Positions 1-9,392 are shown, counted from the stretch's first letter. The stretch is 49,298 nucleotides of DNA from an uncultured Bacteroidales bacterium (GCA_900546445.1 URCV01000006.1:1-49298), one strand, 5' to 3'. Program-made: numbers and translations. Notes: generated from the sequence alone by a model not told the origin.

Positions 1-153
1 TTTGGGCTCAAGAAAACGAGTCGCATAAAGGCTTTTGTCTTCAGATTCATCTCCGTACCTGCCAAGTGGATCATGACAGCAAGGCAATACGTGCTGAATA
101 TCTATACTGAAAACCGGGCTTATGCAAGACCTTTCAAAACTGGATTCGGATAA
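1..153 (+). pseudogene. Transposase C-terminus, cut by the window edge
   Basis: Frame 1 is open from the first base to a TAA at 151-153 and encodes the last 50 residues of a protein. The peptide is basic and aromatic-rich, with segments such as RIKAFVFRFISVPAKW and ARQYVLNIYTENRAY. This pattern resembles the C-terminus of IS1380/IS4-like DDE transposases of Bacteroidetes. The start and catalytic core lie outside the window, so it cannot be said whether the full gene is intact. The family assignment rests on recognition of the tail only. It implies that an insertion sequence lies at the left contig edge. Confidence 0.65.
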
Positions 154-340
154 AGTCCGTTCCTTATGGTTTTAATCTGCGTATTGCCTCAAGTCGCATT
201 GTGGGGTAAGGGGAAGGTATGCACAAATCGGACAAAATTCACGCTCATACTATCATGATGCATAGTGTTCAAGCTCTTTACTGCAATTGAGATTGCCATT
301 GAGATTGCTTGCGGATTTTAGGGTTAAGAAAAAATTTTTA

Positions 341-375
341 AAAAAAGGCCGACACTTTTTAGGTGCCGGCCTTTT
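341..375 (-). terminator. Rho-independent terminator of the V-ATPase operon
   Basis: Read on the minus strand, a GC-rich stem (AAAAGGCCGGCAC pairing with GTGTCGGCCTTTT, one mismatch) is followed by a run of T. It sits about 20 bases after the stop of the rotor gene. The 187 bases between it and the partial transposase show no gene, only a short direct repeat ATTGAGATTGC at 286 and 298. Confidence 0.85.
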
Positions 376-395
376 ACGTGTTCGTAAACTGTAGA

Positions 396-818
396 TTAGA
401 TCATAAGAGCTGCTACAAGTGAAAGAATTGCATAGAATTCAGGAAGAGCAGCGTAGATCATAGTGTTAGTCTGCACGTCGTGGCCCTGGCTGATACCTAC
501 GATACCATTGGCGCAAACCTGACCCTGACGGATGGCAGAGAAAAGGCATACGAGACCTACTGCGATACCCACACCGAAAAGAAGCGGACCATTTGCAGCG
601 AAATCTTTACCCATCCACATAAGGAATGCTACGAAACCGTAAAGACCCTGTGTAGCAGGCATCGCTGAAAGAATCATATAGCTTGATGACTTTTCAGGGT
701 TCTTTTTAAGAGCGCCTTCAGCGGCATTACCGGCGATAGTTGTTCCGATTGAAGAACCGATAGCGGCGAGGCCGAACATAAGGCCCAGACCGAGATAACC
801 TAAAATTAAGTTTAACAT
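396..818 (-). CDS. ntpK: V-type ATPase subunit K (rotor ring proteolipid)
   Basis: This is the membrane rotor subunit of a V-type (archaeal/bacterial A/V) ATPase, 140 residues with four hydrophobic helices in two hairpins. The ion site is visible: M53, T56, Q57 and Y60 in a PATQGLYGF segment, Q98 in RQGQ, and carboxylate E127 in LPEFYAIL. These align with the L61, T64, Q65, Y68, Q110 and E139 Na+ ligands of Enterococcus hirae NtpK. The Thr/Gln pattern favours Na+ over H+ coupling, which is an inference from residues only. It is the last gene of the operon, 21 bases after subunit I and just before a strong terminator. Confidence 0.93.
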   Translation of the reverse strand: MLNLILGYLGLGLMFGLAAIGSSIGTTIAGNAAEGALKKNPEKSSSYMILSAMPATQGLYGFVAFLMWMGKDFAANGPLLFGVGIAVGLVCLFSAIRQGQVCANGIVGISQGHDVQTNTMIYAALPEFYAILSLVAALMI

Positions 819-839
819 TTTGTTTTTATTTATTTGTTA

Positions 840-2570
840 TTATTTTAATGGATTGTATTTTAAACCTTTACCCTCGAAGCCACTATTCTTGAAGTACTCC
901 ACGAAGGTAAGACGAAGAGGGTGGACGAATGCGCCTAGGCAGGACATAAGCAGGTTTAGGATGTGTCCGAAGAGCAAAATCACTATGGCCGCTATCCACT
1001 GCCAAGTAGGGTGTGCGCCGAGAACCATCATCGCCAAGTCGTTGAAGGCTCCTCCGAGCATACCGCCGGCAAGTCCGAGTGCGTAGAGACGAATGTAGCT
1101 GAGCACGTCTCCCAGAAGTCCGGTTACCATATTATAGGTGTCCCAGAGTCCCGAGCCTATGTTCAGAAGAGGATTGCGTCCCGGCTTGTTGAATATGAAG
1201 ATACCGAGCGCAGACACTCCTGCTATGGACAGGATGATGATTTTAGTGATGTTCTCAGGCACCGCCATAAGCATAGATACCGATATGGTGATGATGCATC
1301 CCACTATCAGCAAGGTCCATCCGCAGGTGCTGATGCATTCCTTGAATCCGAATCTCTTTATGTAGCATGCGGTCTTTATGATCATGGCCAGACAGATGTG
1401 GAAAATACCTATTCCCAATGCGAGAACCATCTGTATGTCATAGTTTCCGACCTTACCCACTATCATGCAATTCTTAAGGGATTGCGGAACCCAAGCCGCC
1501 TCGTGCAGGTTCATGCCGAATGCCGTTCCCAGGAAAAGTCCTACCACCAGAGTCGCTCCTCCCAGGAAAGAGATGAGGCTTCCGATGTTCTTGAACATAT
1601 CGATCTTCACCCACTTCTTGTTTACGGCTATGCCGAAAAGAATCAGGATAAGACCATATCCAGCATCTCCCATACACATCGCGAAGAATAGCATGAAGAA
1701 GATGGAAAGAACCGGAGTCGGGTCGAACTCGTCGTAGACAGGCATACCATACATACCCGTAAGAGTTTCGAACATCTTATTGAACCTGTTGTTACGCAGT
1801 TTGATAGGAGGATTGTCCTCTTTAGTCGCTTCTTCTGCGAGATAGAAGACGCACTCCTTATCCAGAGCCCCCTTCACCTTTTCGTCACATTCTACAGGTG
1901 CGAAACCTTGAAAGCAGCAAAGCATATTTTCGGCTGCATCCTCGCCCTTCACACCGGCCAAGTAGCGATCGAGATTCCTGCTGATTTTCGCGATTTGTGC
2001 GCGCAACCCCGGGATATCCTTTTTCCTTCCGGCCAATTCGTTCTTATACTCTTCTACCTTCGCATCGAGCGCAGCGATTTCGCCGTCGAGTTCGCTCCCA
2101 CTTCTCTGCGGAGCATTGAGCGCCTTGAGAGGGAAGCCATCTGCGTTCACTATGGTAAAGTAAGTAACTCCGTTACATTCGTTTATGACCTGAAGGGCAT
2201 ATTCTTCAGCCCATCCGGGTTCGAATTTCTTAGTAGGGACGGAGTAGAAGCTGAGCTTGAGGCCTTTCTTCTCCAAGTCCTCTATGGACTTAGGGTCAAA
2301 TTCTCCCCACGGTGTCACTGCGGCCTTTTCCTTTTCGAGGACGGCGCGCTCCGACAATAGCTCTACGAGATGAGGGTCGCTTCCTTTCTCTATCTGTTCG
2401 ATCTCCGTCTTGAGCGAGGAAATCTTATCCAGCATAGCCGTAGACTTGTCGTCCACAGGCTTTACGGAGCGGGTGATATCTACGACACCCAGTTCCTGAA
2501 GATTGTTTAGGAACTGCTCTTTATCCGCGCTAAGCAGGATAAAGGAATATTTGGTCATCTTGGTAATCAT
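840..2570 (-). CDS. ntpI: V-type ATPase subunit I (membrane stator, a-subunit like)
   Basis: This is the stator subunit that forms the ion path against the K ring. The first ~270 residues are soluble and coiled-coil rich. The rest holds about seven membrane helices, including a MCMGDAGYG segment and a SYIRLYALGLAGG segment. The Arg at about residue 494 in the latter is the conserved charge that faces the rotor carboxylate. At 576 residues it is shorter than many bacterial homologues (about 600-660), but both conserved membrane motifs are present. It overlaps the end of the D gene by 4 bases (ATGA), so translation is probably coupled. Confidence 0.93.
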   Translation of the reverse strand: MITKMTKYSFILLSADKEQFLNNLQELGVVDITRSVKPVDDKSTAMLDKISSLKTEIEQIEKGSDPHLVELLSERAVLEKEKAAVTPWGEFDPKSIEDLEKKGLKLSFYSVPTKKFEPGWAEEYALQVINECNGVTYFTIVNADGFPLKALNAPQRSGSELDGEIAALDAKVEEYKNELAGRKKDIPGLRAQIAKISRNLDRYLAGVKGEDAAENMLCCFQGFAPVECDEKVKGALDKECVFYLAEEATKEDNPPIKLRNNRFNKMFETLTGMYGMPVYDEFDPTPVLSIFFMLFFAMCMGDAGYGLILILFGIAVNKKWVKIDMFKNIGSLISFLGGATLVVGLFLGTAFGMNLHEAAWVPQSLKNCMIVGKVGNYDIQMVLALGIGIFHICLAMIIKTACYIKRFGFKECISTCGWTLLIVGCIITISVSMLMAVPENITKIIILSIAGVSALGIFIFNKPGRNPLLNIGSGLWDTYNMVTGLLGDVLSYIRLYALGLAGGMLGGAFNDLAMMVLGAHPTWQWIAAIVILLFGHILNLLMSCLGAFVHPLRLTFVEYFKNSGFEGKGLKYNPLK

Positions 2571-3175
2571 AGTGACTCCTCCTCTTCTTCTTGGGCGTGA
2601 CGAGTCTTGACGATCTTCGAAGAAGCCTTGCTCAAGTTTTCCTCGTCTTCCATATATCTCTTAATCTTTCTGATGGCCTCCTGGTATCCGGGAATCTGGA
2701 CCTTTTCGTAGAGGTTAACCTTTTGAGTGGTCTTTTTTCTATTGAAATCCAGAATTTTACGGCGCTGCTGGTATATTTCGGACTCTATTCCCAAACGAGT
2801 TATGTCCTGAAGAATTCGAACTCCGTCGGCATACCAGGCAGGTTTGGTGAAGGCATTGAATTCCTTAAGCGTGTAGACTATGTCGTCCAGCTCCGGAATC
2901 TTTACGCCTGCCACCTTTACCGTACGCAACTTCACGTCCTCGATTCGGATGAGCCCCGGTTCGAATTCGTTCCACAGGGCTGCCAAGTAGTCGTAACTCT
3001 GCAGGGCCTGCGTCACTTCTCTTTCGAGTCTCTCCGCTTCGGATTTGGCATTGGCCACGCTCACCCTAAGGGCCGACTCCTTGTTCTTAAGGGTCGGTAG
3101 GGCATTCTTGCGTACTTTCAGTTGCTTTCCTAAAAGGGTAAGAGATGTCTTGTTATATTGAAACTTTATGGCCAT
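2567..3175 (-). CDS. ntpD: V-type ATPase subunit D (central shaft)
   Basis: Subunit D is the rotating shaft that links the A3B3 head to the membrane ring. The 202-residue protein has the expected layout: long helical N-terminal (about 1-75) and C-terminal (about 125-190) segments rich in K, E, Q and R that would form an antiparallel coiled coil. The start KFQYNKTSLTLLGKQL is typical of the family. The ATG overlaps the stop of the B gene by one base (TAATG), and the 3' end overlaps subunit I by 4 bases. The acidic tail (EEEEESL) is a lineage detail with no known role. Confidence 0.92.
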   Translation of the reverse strand: MAIKFQYNKTSLTLLGKQLKVRKNALPTLKNKESALRVSVANAKSEAERLEREVTQALQSYDYLAALWNEFEPGLIRIEDVKLRTVKVAGVKIPELDDIVYTLKEFNAFTKPAWYADGVRILQDITRLGIESEIYQQRRKILDFNRKKTTQKVNLYEKVQIPGYQEAIRKIKRYMEDEENLSKASSKIVKTRHAQEEEEESL

Positions 3176-4494
3176 TAGGCTTTCCAGTATTTATCGATTA
3201 GTGCTTTCTTGATGCCGGTCTCTTCCGGTTTGAAGTATTTGCCGAAAAGTTCCCAAGCCGTGTCAAGCATCTCGTCTATTTTAATATTGACATCTATGCT
3301 CAAAAGTCTGGTAGCATATTCCTTAGCATAGTCCAGACAGCGGAGGTCGTAGTCCGAGAGGTCGAAACCGTTCTCGAGCTTGGTCTTCGCATTCTGGGCG
3401 TCGGCGTAAAGACGTACACCGGCATTCATCACCTGAGAATGGTCCTCGCGGGTCTGTTTGCCCTGTACAAGCTGCTTAAGACGTGAGAGGGAGCGGAACG
3501 GATCCACGATAACCTTACCTGAGTCGGTGTCGGCACGAAGGAAAAGCTGTCCCTCAGTGATGTAACCCGTGTTGTCAGGAATGGCGTGCGTAATGTCTCC
3601 GTCGTTAAGGGTGGTCACCGCGATGATGGTTATGGAACCGCCGCTTGGCAACTGCACGGCCTTCTCGTAGATCTTCGCGAGGTCCGAATAAAGCGAACCA
3701 GGCATGGAGTCCTTCGAAGGAATCTGGTCCATACGGTTAGACACGATACTGAGCGCATCGGCGTAAAGGGTCATATCCGTCAAGAGTACGAGCACCTTCT
3801 CGTTTTTATCCACTGCGAAATACTCTGCAGCGGCAAGTGCCATATCCGGAATGAGGAGTCGCTCCACAGGAGGTTCCTCCGTGGTGTTCACGAAGCTCAC
3901 TATCTTGTCAAGCGCACCTGCGTTCTCGAATGCGTGGCGGAAGAACAGGTAGTCGTCGTTAGTAAGACCCATACCGCCGAGCACGATCTTGTCTACGTCG
4001 GCACGAAGGGCCACGTCGGCCATTACCTGGTTATATGGCTGGTCCGGGTCGGCGAAAAAAGGAATCTTCTGGCCGGAAACCAGCGTGTTGTTAAGGTCGA
4101 TGCCCGCGATACCCGTAGGGATCAATTGGCTCGGCTGACGACGCTTGTAAGGGTTCACCGAAGGACCGCCTACCTCTCTTTCTTCGCCTTCTACCTCCGG
4201 GCCGCCGTCGATGGCGTGTCCGTAGGCGTCGAAGAAGCGCCCTGAAAGCTGCTCGCTCACCTTAAGGGTCGGAGGAGCGCCGAAGAATGTAACTTCTGCA
4301 TTGGTAGGGATGCCTTCCGTACCGGCAAACACCTGCAGGGTAACCATATCGCCTTTAGTCTTCACCACCTGGGCCAATCTGCCGGCGACTGTGGCCAATT
4401 CATCGTTAGATGCACCCGGAGCTTTCAGTGACACTGTGGCCTTCGTGATGGCTTCGAGGTGCGTATAGATTTTCTGATATGCTTTATTTGCCAT
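3175..4494 (-). CDS. ntpB: V-type ATPase subunit B (non-catalytic)
   Basis: The B subunit alternates with A in the soluble head and helps form the nucleotide sites. The 439-residue protein has the N-terminal beta barrel (about 1-75), then the RecA-like domain without a Walker A loop (the segment is LVSGQKIPFFADP), as expected for the non-catalytic subunit. The YADALSIVSNRMDQIPSKD segment carries the conserved Arg-finger region. The start at 4494 lies 11 bases inside the end of the A gene, and the stop shares a base with the D start, so the whole run looks translationally coupled. Confidence 0.95.
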   Translation of the reverse strand: MANKAYQKIYTHLEAITKATVSLKAPGASNDELATVAGRLAQVVKTKGDMVTLQVFAGTEGIPTNAEVTFFGAPPTLKVSEQLSGRFFDAYGHAIDGGPEVEGEEREVGGPSVNPYKRRQPSQLIPTGIAGIDLNNTLVSGQKIPFFADPDQPYNQVMADVALRADVDKIVLGGMGLTNDDYLFFRHAFENAGALDKIVSFVNTTEEPPVERLLIPDMALAAAEYFAVDKNEKVLVLLTDMTLYADALSIVSNRMDQIPSKDSMPGSLYSDLAKIYEKAVQLPSGGSITIIAVTTLNDGDITHAIPDNTGYITEGQLFLRADTDSGKVIVDPFRSLSRLKQLVQGKQTREDHSQVMNAGVRLYADAQNAKTKLENGFDLSDYDLRCLDYAKEYATRLLSIDVNIKIDEMLDTAWELFGKYFKPEETGIKKALIDKYWKA

Positions 4495-6238
4495 TTGTCT
4501 CGAGAAGATTAAGGAGTTGTTTTTGGTTTTCGAGGAATTCTTCCGAACCGAAAGTAGAGTAGTTCATCTGACGCAAGTCGTTGATGACCATCTTGAAGTA
4601 TTCACGGCATTTCTGGTAGTCGTCGAATTCGAATTCACGATCGCAGATGTCCATGATGAGGTTCAGCATATACTTCTGTCTTTCGAGCGGACAAAGCGCG
4701 TCTATGGCGTCGAATGCGTCCTGCTGCAGGAAGGCGAAGTCTATCATCTCGCTCTTCCAGAAAGAGATGTGATAGCTCATAGGTACACCGTCATCACCCA
4801 AGATGTCTATCTGGTCCTTCATCTCGCGACCGCGGCGCACGAGGTTCTTGGCCTTTATGACCTTTTCCACCCAGCCCTTTTCTACGGTCTCGTTAAGGTA
4901 ATCGGCGATTTCCGGATACTCTAGATACTTAGAGTAGGACTCGATAGGGTTCACTGCAGGGTAGCGCTTCTGGTCGGCACGGTTCTGCTCGAGAGCGTAG
5001 AAGCAGCGAGCTGCCTTCTTCGTACTCTCGGTTACCGGCTCCTTAAGGTTACCGCCGGCAGGGGACACCGTTCCTATGAAGGTAACTGCACCCGTCTCGC
5101 CGTTATTCAGCACGACCATTCCGGCACGTGCATAGAAGTTCGAAATGATGGCGGAAAGGTCCACAGGGAATGCATCTGCACCTGGAAGCTCCTCCATACG
5201 GTTAGACATCTCGCGAAGAGCCTGAGCCCAACGTGATGTGGAGTCCGCAAGCAAGAGACATCTAAGTCCCATCGCCCTATAGTATTCGCAGATGGTCATC
5301 GCAGTGTAGACGGATGCCTCACGAGCTGCGACAGGCATATTGGAAGTATTGCAGATGATGGTGGTTCTTTCCATGAGGTGACGTCCCGTGTGTGGGTCTA
5401 TCAACTCAGGGAATTCCGTGAAGATTTCCACGACCTCGTTAGCACGCTCTCCGCAGGCTGCCATGACGATGACGTCGGCCTCGCCTTGCTTGGCTATGGC
5501 GTGCTGGAGCACTGTCTTTCCGCAACCGAAAGGTCCCGGGATGAATCCGGTACCACCTTCAGCGATAGGGTTGAAGGTGTCGATCACACGCACACCCGTC
5601 TCCATTATCTTCTGTGGTCTCGGTTTTTCCTTATAGCCCTTCACGGCCACCTTTACAGGCCATTTCTGAACCATAGTCACGTTTACGTCCTCGCCTTCCT
5701 CGTCGGTAAGTACTGCGATTACGTGGTCTATGTTATATGAGCCGGCTTCCACAATGCTCTTTATGGTGTATTCTCCGTTAAATCTGAATGGAACCATAAT
5801 CTTGTGAGGGAGCCATCCTTCCTTTACTTCACCGAGCCAGGAAGCGGCCTGAACCTTGTCTCCCACCTTTGCCAGCGGGGTGAAGTCCCACATTTTCTCG
5901 TGATCGAGAGGGTCTGTGTATTCTCCTCTCTTAAGAAATACGTCCGTCATAGTGGTGAGGTCATTCTGAAGACCGTCATAAACACTTGACAGAAGTCCCG
6001 GGCCAAGCGATGCCTCGAGCATCCTACCTAAAAATTCGACCTTGTCGCCACCTTTAAGTCCACGGGTGCTCTCAAATACCTGCACGGAAGCTTTGTCTGC
6101 GTTAACCTTGATGACCTCCGCAAGCAGCTTGGTTCCCTTCGTCTCGATGTAGCAGAGTTCGTTCTCCGCCACAGGACCGTCTACTTGTACTGTCACCAGG
6201 TTAGACACGATACCCGCAACTTTTCCTGTTGTACTCAT
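4484..6238 (-). CDS. ntpA: V-type ATPase catalytic subunit A
   Basis: This catalytic subunit hydrolyses or makes ATP. The 584-residue protein has an N-terminal barrel (1-70), the bulge domain typical of V/A-type A subunits (about 110-190), a Walker A loop GPFGCGKT at 235-242, the GERANE segment, and LLLADSTSRWAQALREMS around the Walker B and Arg-finger region. The length matches bacterial A subunits. It begins one base after the DUF2764 stop and overlaps the B gene by 11 bases. Confidence 0.96.
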   Translation of the reverse strand: MSTTGKVAGIVSNLVTVQVDGPVAENELCYIETKGTKLLAEVIKVNADKASVQVFESTRGLKGGDKVEFLGRMLEASLGPGLLSSVYDGLQNDLTTMTDVFLKRGEYTDPLDHEKMWDFTPLAKVGDKVQAASWLGEVKEGWLPHKIMVPFRFNGEYTIKSIVEAGSYNIDHVIAVLTDEEGEDVNVTMVQKWPVKVAVKGYKEKPRPQKIMETGVRVIDTFNPIAEGGTGFIPGPFGCGKTVLQHAIAKQGEADVIVMAACGERANEVVEIFTEFPELIDPHTGRHLMERTTIICNTSNMPVAAREASVYTAMTICEYYRAMGLRCLLLADSTSRWAQALREMSNRMEELPGADAFPVDLSAIISNFYARAGMVVLNNGETGAVTFIGTVSPAGGNLKEPVTESTKKAARCFYALEQNRADQKRYPAVNPIESYSKYLEYPEIADYLNETVEKGWVEKVIKAKNLVRRGREMKDQIDILGDDGVPMSYHISFWKSEMIDFAFLQQDAFDAIDALCPLERQKYMLNLIMDICDREFEFDDYQKCREYFKMVINDLRQMNYSTFGSEEFLENQKQLLNLLETNGK

Positions 6239-6239
6239 T

Positions 6240-6827
6240 TTATTCTATAGATTTTTTATTGTTTCTAATTTCGTCGACCAACTGCTTGAACAGCTGTTTT
6301 CCTGTTTCGGCATCCAGTTTAAGCCATCTTGCGACTATATGAAGCTTGGCCACGAATGCGAAAATGACGTCGGCAGTGAATACCTGCAGTTCGCACAATT
6401 CGTCTATCTCGGCCCACATCAAGTCGTCCAATGCACGTTCTCTGGCCAGAATGTCGCTTCCTGCCAAGATATCGTTAACCTTAGCCTCGTCCTCGAATTC
6501 ATAATCTTCGCCCAAGATGTTCAGGACATCGGTGTCTTCGGGACGCCCCAAGCGATGATTGAGATATCGCACGCGGCAATTCCTAACGCACAGGTCGTAG
6601 AGGAAGTATCCCTTTATGAAGGCATCGGCGCTGCTCAGTGCAGCCGTATAGAAGTCCCTGCCAAGCGAGTCGGAATCGAACCCTCTCAACAGCAATTCAA
6701 AACGGCTCCTGTCCTTAGAGGAAAGCTGCTCTTTTATCTGGTCCAATATGCTCTCACAGTCCAATTCTCCGCGAAAGTCGCTGGAAAGAACCGGAAGCGA
6801 TGCTATTATGTATTCGTAATTATTCAC
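6240..6827 (-). CDS. DUF2764 family protein of the V-ATPase operon
   Basis: This 195-residue soluble, acidic, helix-rich protein starts NNYEYIIASLPVLSSDF, the usual start of DUF2764. In Bacteroidetes, DUF2764 genes sit between subunits E and A, as here. The archaeal operon has C (d-type) and F subunits in this area, and neither is recognisable in this operon. DUF2764 may therefore take over the role of subunit C as the adaptor between shaft and ring; that is inference from position and helical character. It overlaps the E gene by 8 bases and ends one base before the A gene. Confidence 0.85.
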   Translation of the reverse strand: MNNYEYIIASLPVLSSDFRGELDCESILDQIKEQLSSKDRSRFELLLRGFDSDSLGRDFYTAALSSADAFIKGYFLYDLCVRNCRVRYLNHRLGRPEDTDVLNILGEDYEFEDEAKVNDILAGSDILARERALDDLMWAEIDELCELQVFTADVIFAFVAKLHIVARWLKLDAETGKQLFKQLVDEIRNNKKSIE

Positions 6828-7428
6828 CGAAAAGGATTTTTTTAGTTACCGGGCGAAGGTATTCGCAGATAAGTTCAGCAAATGTCTGGTCCGTAAGGCT
6901 TATGAAGTAACTTCCGTCCTTAGGGCCTATGGTGAATCCACCCGAGATTTTCTTCGAAAACTCTGCCTGAACGTCTTTACCCAAAGCTTTTTTCAATTCG
7001 GATGCAAGCCACGGCTCGACGTCCTTTTTAACGCTTTGAGGCAGCACGAGAGCGATGTCTTCGCTTTCCTGTGCAGAGAAGTTCTTAGCTACGTTGAGAA
7101 TGATTTGCTTGAGAAGTTCAGTGTCGGACAATTCTTTCTGGATGTCCTTCTTAAGGGTCGAATTGAGAAGAAGGTCTTCAATGTCCTTTTTAGTGGCTTG
7201 AAGTGCTTGTGAAGAGGCCATCTTGACATCTGACTGAGCCTTGCTCTTGATGTCCGCAGCCTGCTGGTTAGCGCCTTCGATGATGTTTTCGGCTTCGGCC
7301 TTAGCTTTAGCGATGATCTCATCTGCTTGAGCCTTAGCCTCAAAGAGGAGCTTTTCACCCTCTTCTTTACCCTTGGAGAGGCCTTCTTGATAGAGCCTGT
7401 CCGTGAGTTCTTGTAGTTTGTTCTGCAT
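6820..7428 (-). CDS. ntpE: V-type ATPase subunit E (peripheral stalk)
   Basis: Subunit E forms the outer stalk that holds the head static against rotation. The 202-residue protein has an N-terminal helix of about 110 residues dominated by K, E, A and Q (for example AKAQADEIIAKAKAEAENI), typical of the stalk coiled coil. A compact C-terminal domain follows, ending VTKKILFGE. It is the first gene of the ATPase operon, 43 bases after the decarboxylase beta subunit gene, with a good promoter just upstream. No separate G or H stalk gene is visible in the operon. Confidence 0.9.
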   Translation of the reverse strand: MQNKLQELTDRLYQEGLSKGKEEGEKLLFEAKAQADEIIAKAKAEAENIIEGANQQAADIKSKAQSDVKMASSQALQATKKDIEDLLLNSTLKKDIQKELSDTELLKQIILNVAKNFSAQESEDIALVLPQSVKKDVEPWLASELKKALGKDVQAEFSKKISGGFTIGPKDGSYFISLTDQTFAELICEYLRPVTKKILFGE

Positions 7429-7458
7429 ATGATTTTGTTATTGTATTTCGATAATTTA

Positions 7459-7490
7459 CAAATTTAATAAATTACCCTAAAAATGCCAAA
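7459..7490 (-). promoter_or_regulatory. Bacteroidetes-type promoter for the V-ATPase operon
   Basis: On the minus strand TTTG (7487-7490) is separated by exactly 20 bases from TAAATTTG (7459-7466), matching the -33/-7 consensus. Transcription would start near 7453, about 25 bases before the subunit E ATG. The -33 box lies inside the last codons of mmdB, and no terminator separates the two operons, so read-through from the decarboxylase genes is also possible. Confidence 0.6.
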
Positions 7491-8614
7491 AGTATACCTG
7501 CTGCAACTGCACTTCCTATCACGCCCGCGACGTTAGGCCCCATAGCGTGCATAAGCAGGTGATTTCCCGGGTCGGCTTCCAGTCCCACGGTCTCGGATAC
7601 TCGTGCAGAGTCCGGAACTGCCGATACTCCGGCATTTCCTATGAGAGGATTGATCTTGTTACCCTCTTTCAGGAACAGGTTCATGAATTTGGCGAAAAGG
7701 ACTCCGCAGCAGGTCGCGATGACAAATGAAATGAGACCTAATGCGAAGATTTTAATGGAGCGTCCGCTAAGGAAGACGTCGGCCTGTGTGGAGGCTCCTA
7801 CGGTAAGTCCTATCAGGGTGGTTACCACGTCGATGAGAGGTCCGCTCGCTGTCTGTGCAAGACGTCTTGTCACGCCCGACTCCTTAAGCAGGTTCCCGAA
7901 GAAAAGCATACCCAGCAGAGGAAGTCCCGAAGGCACTATGAGTGCGGTACACAGGAATCCCACGATAGGGAATATGATTTTTTCCTTCTTGCTCACCTTA
8001 CGAGGCGCCTTCATCCTTATAAGCCTCTCTTTCTTAGTGGTGAGTGCCAGCATTATAGGCTTTTGGATCACAGGCACCATAGCCATGTACGAATAGGCCG
8101 ACACTGCGATGGCGCCCATCAGTTCAGGGGCCAATTTCGAGCTAAGGAATATGGCCGTAGGACCGTCTGCGCCACCGATTATGCCTATCGCACCGGCTTC
8201 GGCAGGAGTAAATCCCAGATGTAGCGCTATTATGTACGCCCCGAAGATTCCTATTTGCGCCGCCGCCCCTATCAGCAGGAGCTTAGGCTGGGAGATGAGT
8301 GCCGAAAAATCGGTCATGGCACCTATTCCCAAGAATATCAGCGGAGGATACCAGCCCTGTTTTACTCCCTGATAGAGAATGTTAAGAACAGAGCCTTCCT
8401 CGTAAATTCCTATGTTAAGACCATTCAGAAAAGGGATGTTTCCCACTATTATTCCGAATCCGATAGGCACCAAAAGCATAGGCTCCCAGTGCTTGACAAT
8501 TCCCAGCAGTATGAAAACTACACCTATGATTATCATTATCAGGTGTGGCCAAGTGAAATTGGCAAATCCGGTATACTGCCAGAATTGTGAAAGTCCGTCT
8601 ATGATTTGTCCCAT
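7472..8614 (-). CDS. mmdB: Na+-pumping decarboxylase beta subunit (OadB/MmdB family)
   Basis: This is the membrane subunit that decarboxylates carboxybiotin and pumps Na+ outward. The 380-residue protein has about nine or more hydrophobic helices. Two family signatures are present: GGADGPTAIF with the key Asp at residue 150, and GNAGVSAVPDSARV near 326-339, which carries the conserved Asn and Ser. The start codon overlaps the stop of the biotin carrier gene (TAATG). With mmdA, mmdD and mmdC upstream it forms a complete decarboxylase complex. The substrate (methylmalonyl-CoA rather than oxaloacetate or glutaconyl-CoA) is inferred from the acyl-CoA type carboxyltransferase in the operon. Confidence 0.93.
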   Translation of the reverse strand: MGQIIDGLSQFWQYTGFANFTWPHLIMIIIGVVFILLGIVKHWEPMLLVPIGFGIIVGNIPFLNGLNIGIYEEGSVLNILYQGVKQGWYPPLIFLGIGAMTDFSALISQPKLLLIGAAAQIGIFGAYIIALHLGFTPAEAGAIGIIGGADGPTAIFLSSKLAPELMGAIAVSAYSYMAMVPVIQKPIMLALTTKKERLIRMKAPRKVSKKEKIIFPIVGFLCTALIVPSGLPLLGMLFFGNLLKESGVTRRLAQTASGPLIDVVTTLIGLTVGASTQADVFLSGRSIKIFALGLISFVIATCCGVLFAKFMNLFLKEGNKINPLIGNAGVSAVPDSARVSETVGLEADPGNHLLMHAMGPNVAGVIGSAVAAGILLAFLG

Positions 8615-9045
8615 TACTCGAGCACGATTAGAGTTTGACCTTCCTGTACTGTAGCGCCCCTGTCTACCAATACCTTAGCTACGGTGCCATCCTTTTCGGC
8701 GAGAATGTCGTTTTCCATTTTCATCGCCTCCAGCACGAGAAGTTTCTCGCCCCTCCTTACGCTTTGGCCAGCGGCCACTGAGATGCTCAGGATGGTCCCC
8801 GGGAGAGGGGATTTTATGGCCAATTCGCCCGCGGAGATAGTCTCTTCGACAGGACGTGGCTGCTCTGCCTGCATAACTGTCTGCTTCGGTGCGGGTGCTT
8901 TTCCTGAGACGCTCCGTATTCCTTCTTTTTCGATACCTACGCCGTAGGGCTTGCCATTTACGCAGACATCTGCATGGGTATCTGTCAAACTATTGATTTC
9001 AACCTCATAGAGGTTCCCGTTTATGGTGATTTTATATTTGTTCAT
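8614..9045 (-). CDS. mmdC: Biotin carboxyl carrier protein of the Na+ decarboxylase
   Basis: This 143-residue protein carries the biotin that shuttles CO2 from the carboxyltransferase to the membrane subunit. The C-terminal biotinyl domain (about 75-143) has the EAMKMEN motif, with biotinylated Lys109. An Ala/Pro/Gln-rich linker (about 48-70) and a small N-terminal beta domain precede it, as in Bacteroidetes homologues. It starts 2 bases after the OadG-like gene and overlaps mmdB by one base. Confidence 0.94.
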   Translation of the reverse strand: MNKYKITINGNLYEVEINSLTDTHADVCVNGKPYGVGIEKEGIRSVSGKAPAPKQTVMQAEQPRPVEETISAGELAIKSPLPGTILSISVAAGQSVRRGEKLLVLEAMKMENDILAEKDGTVAKVLVDRGATVQEGQTLIVLE

Positions 9046-9047
9046 AA

Positions 9048-9392
9048 TTAGGATCTTTTAGGGGTTTTTCTAAAATTATGGGATGGTGACGACCATTCGC
9101 TAGGGTCCGGTGTCTCGAATGTGATGCATCGACTTGAAAGGCTTTTCCCTGTGTGCAGCTCGAGCGCTATGGCTATCGCTGCAGCTATTTCGCTTTCCTG
9201 CGAAGGGCTGGTCTTCGGCTCCGACGCTGCAGCTTCGGTGGCGGCGTGGGAATTGGCCTTCTCTCTGGTGAATATGTAACCTACCAGTGAGTAGACACCC
9301 CAAAGCACCAGCAGGCAGAAAAACACCGTACTGATGGCGATGGCGCTGAGAATCAGGCCATGCGGGTCGTTTTGAATGTAAAGTATCGTCAT
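9048..9392 (-). CDS. mmdD: OadG-like small membrane subunit of the decarboxylase
   Basis: This 114-residue protein has one strong membrane helix at about 12-40, then a polar Ala/Ser/Pro-rich tail. It contains an AAIAIALELHTGK segment typical of the OadG/MmdD family. The subunit ties the carboxyltransferase to the membrane part. The start overlaps the end of mmdA by 4 bases. The tail is short and basic (RKTPKRS). Sequence conservation in this family is low, so the call leans on topology and operon position. Confidence 0.82.
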   Translation of the reverse strand: MTILYIQNDPHGLILSAIAISTVFFCLLVLWGVYSLVGYIFTREKANSHAATEAAASEPKTSPSQESEIAAAIAIALELHTGKSLSSRCITFETPDPSEWSSPSHNFRKTPKRS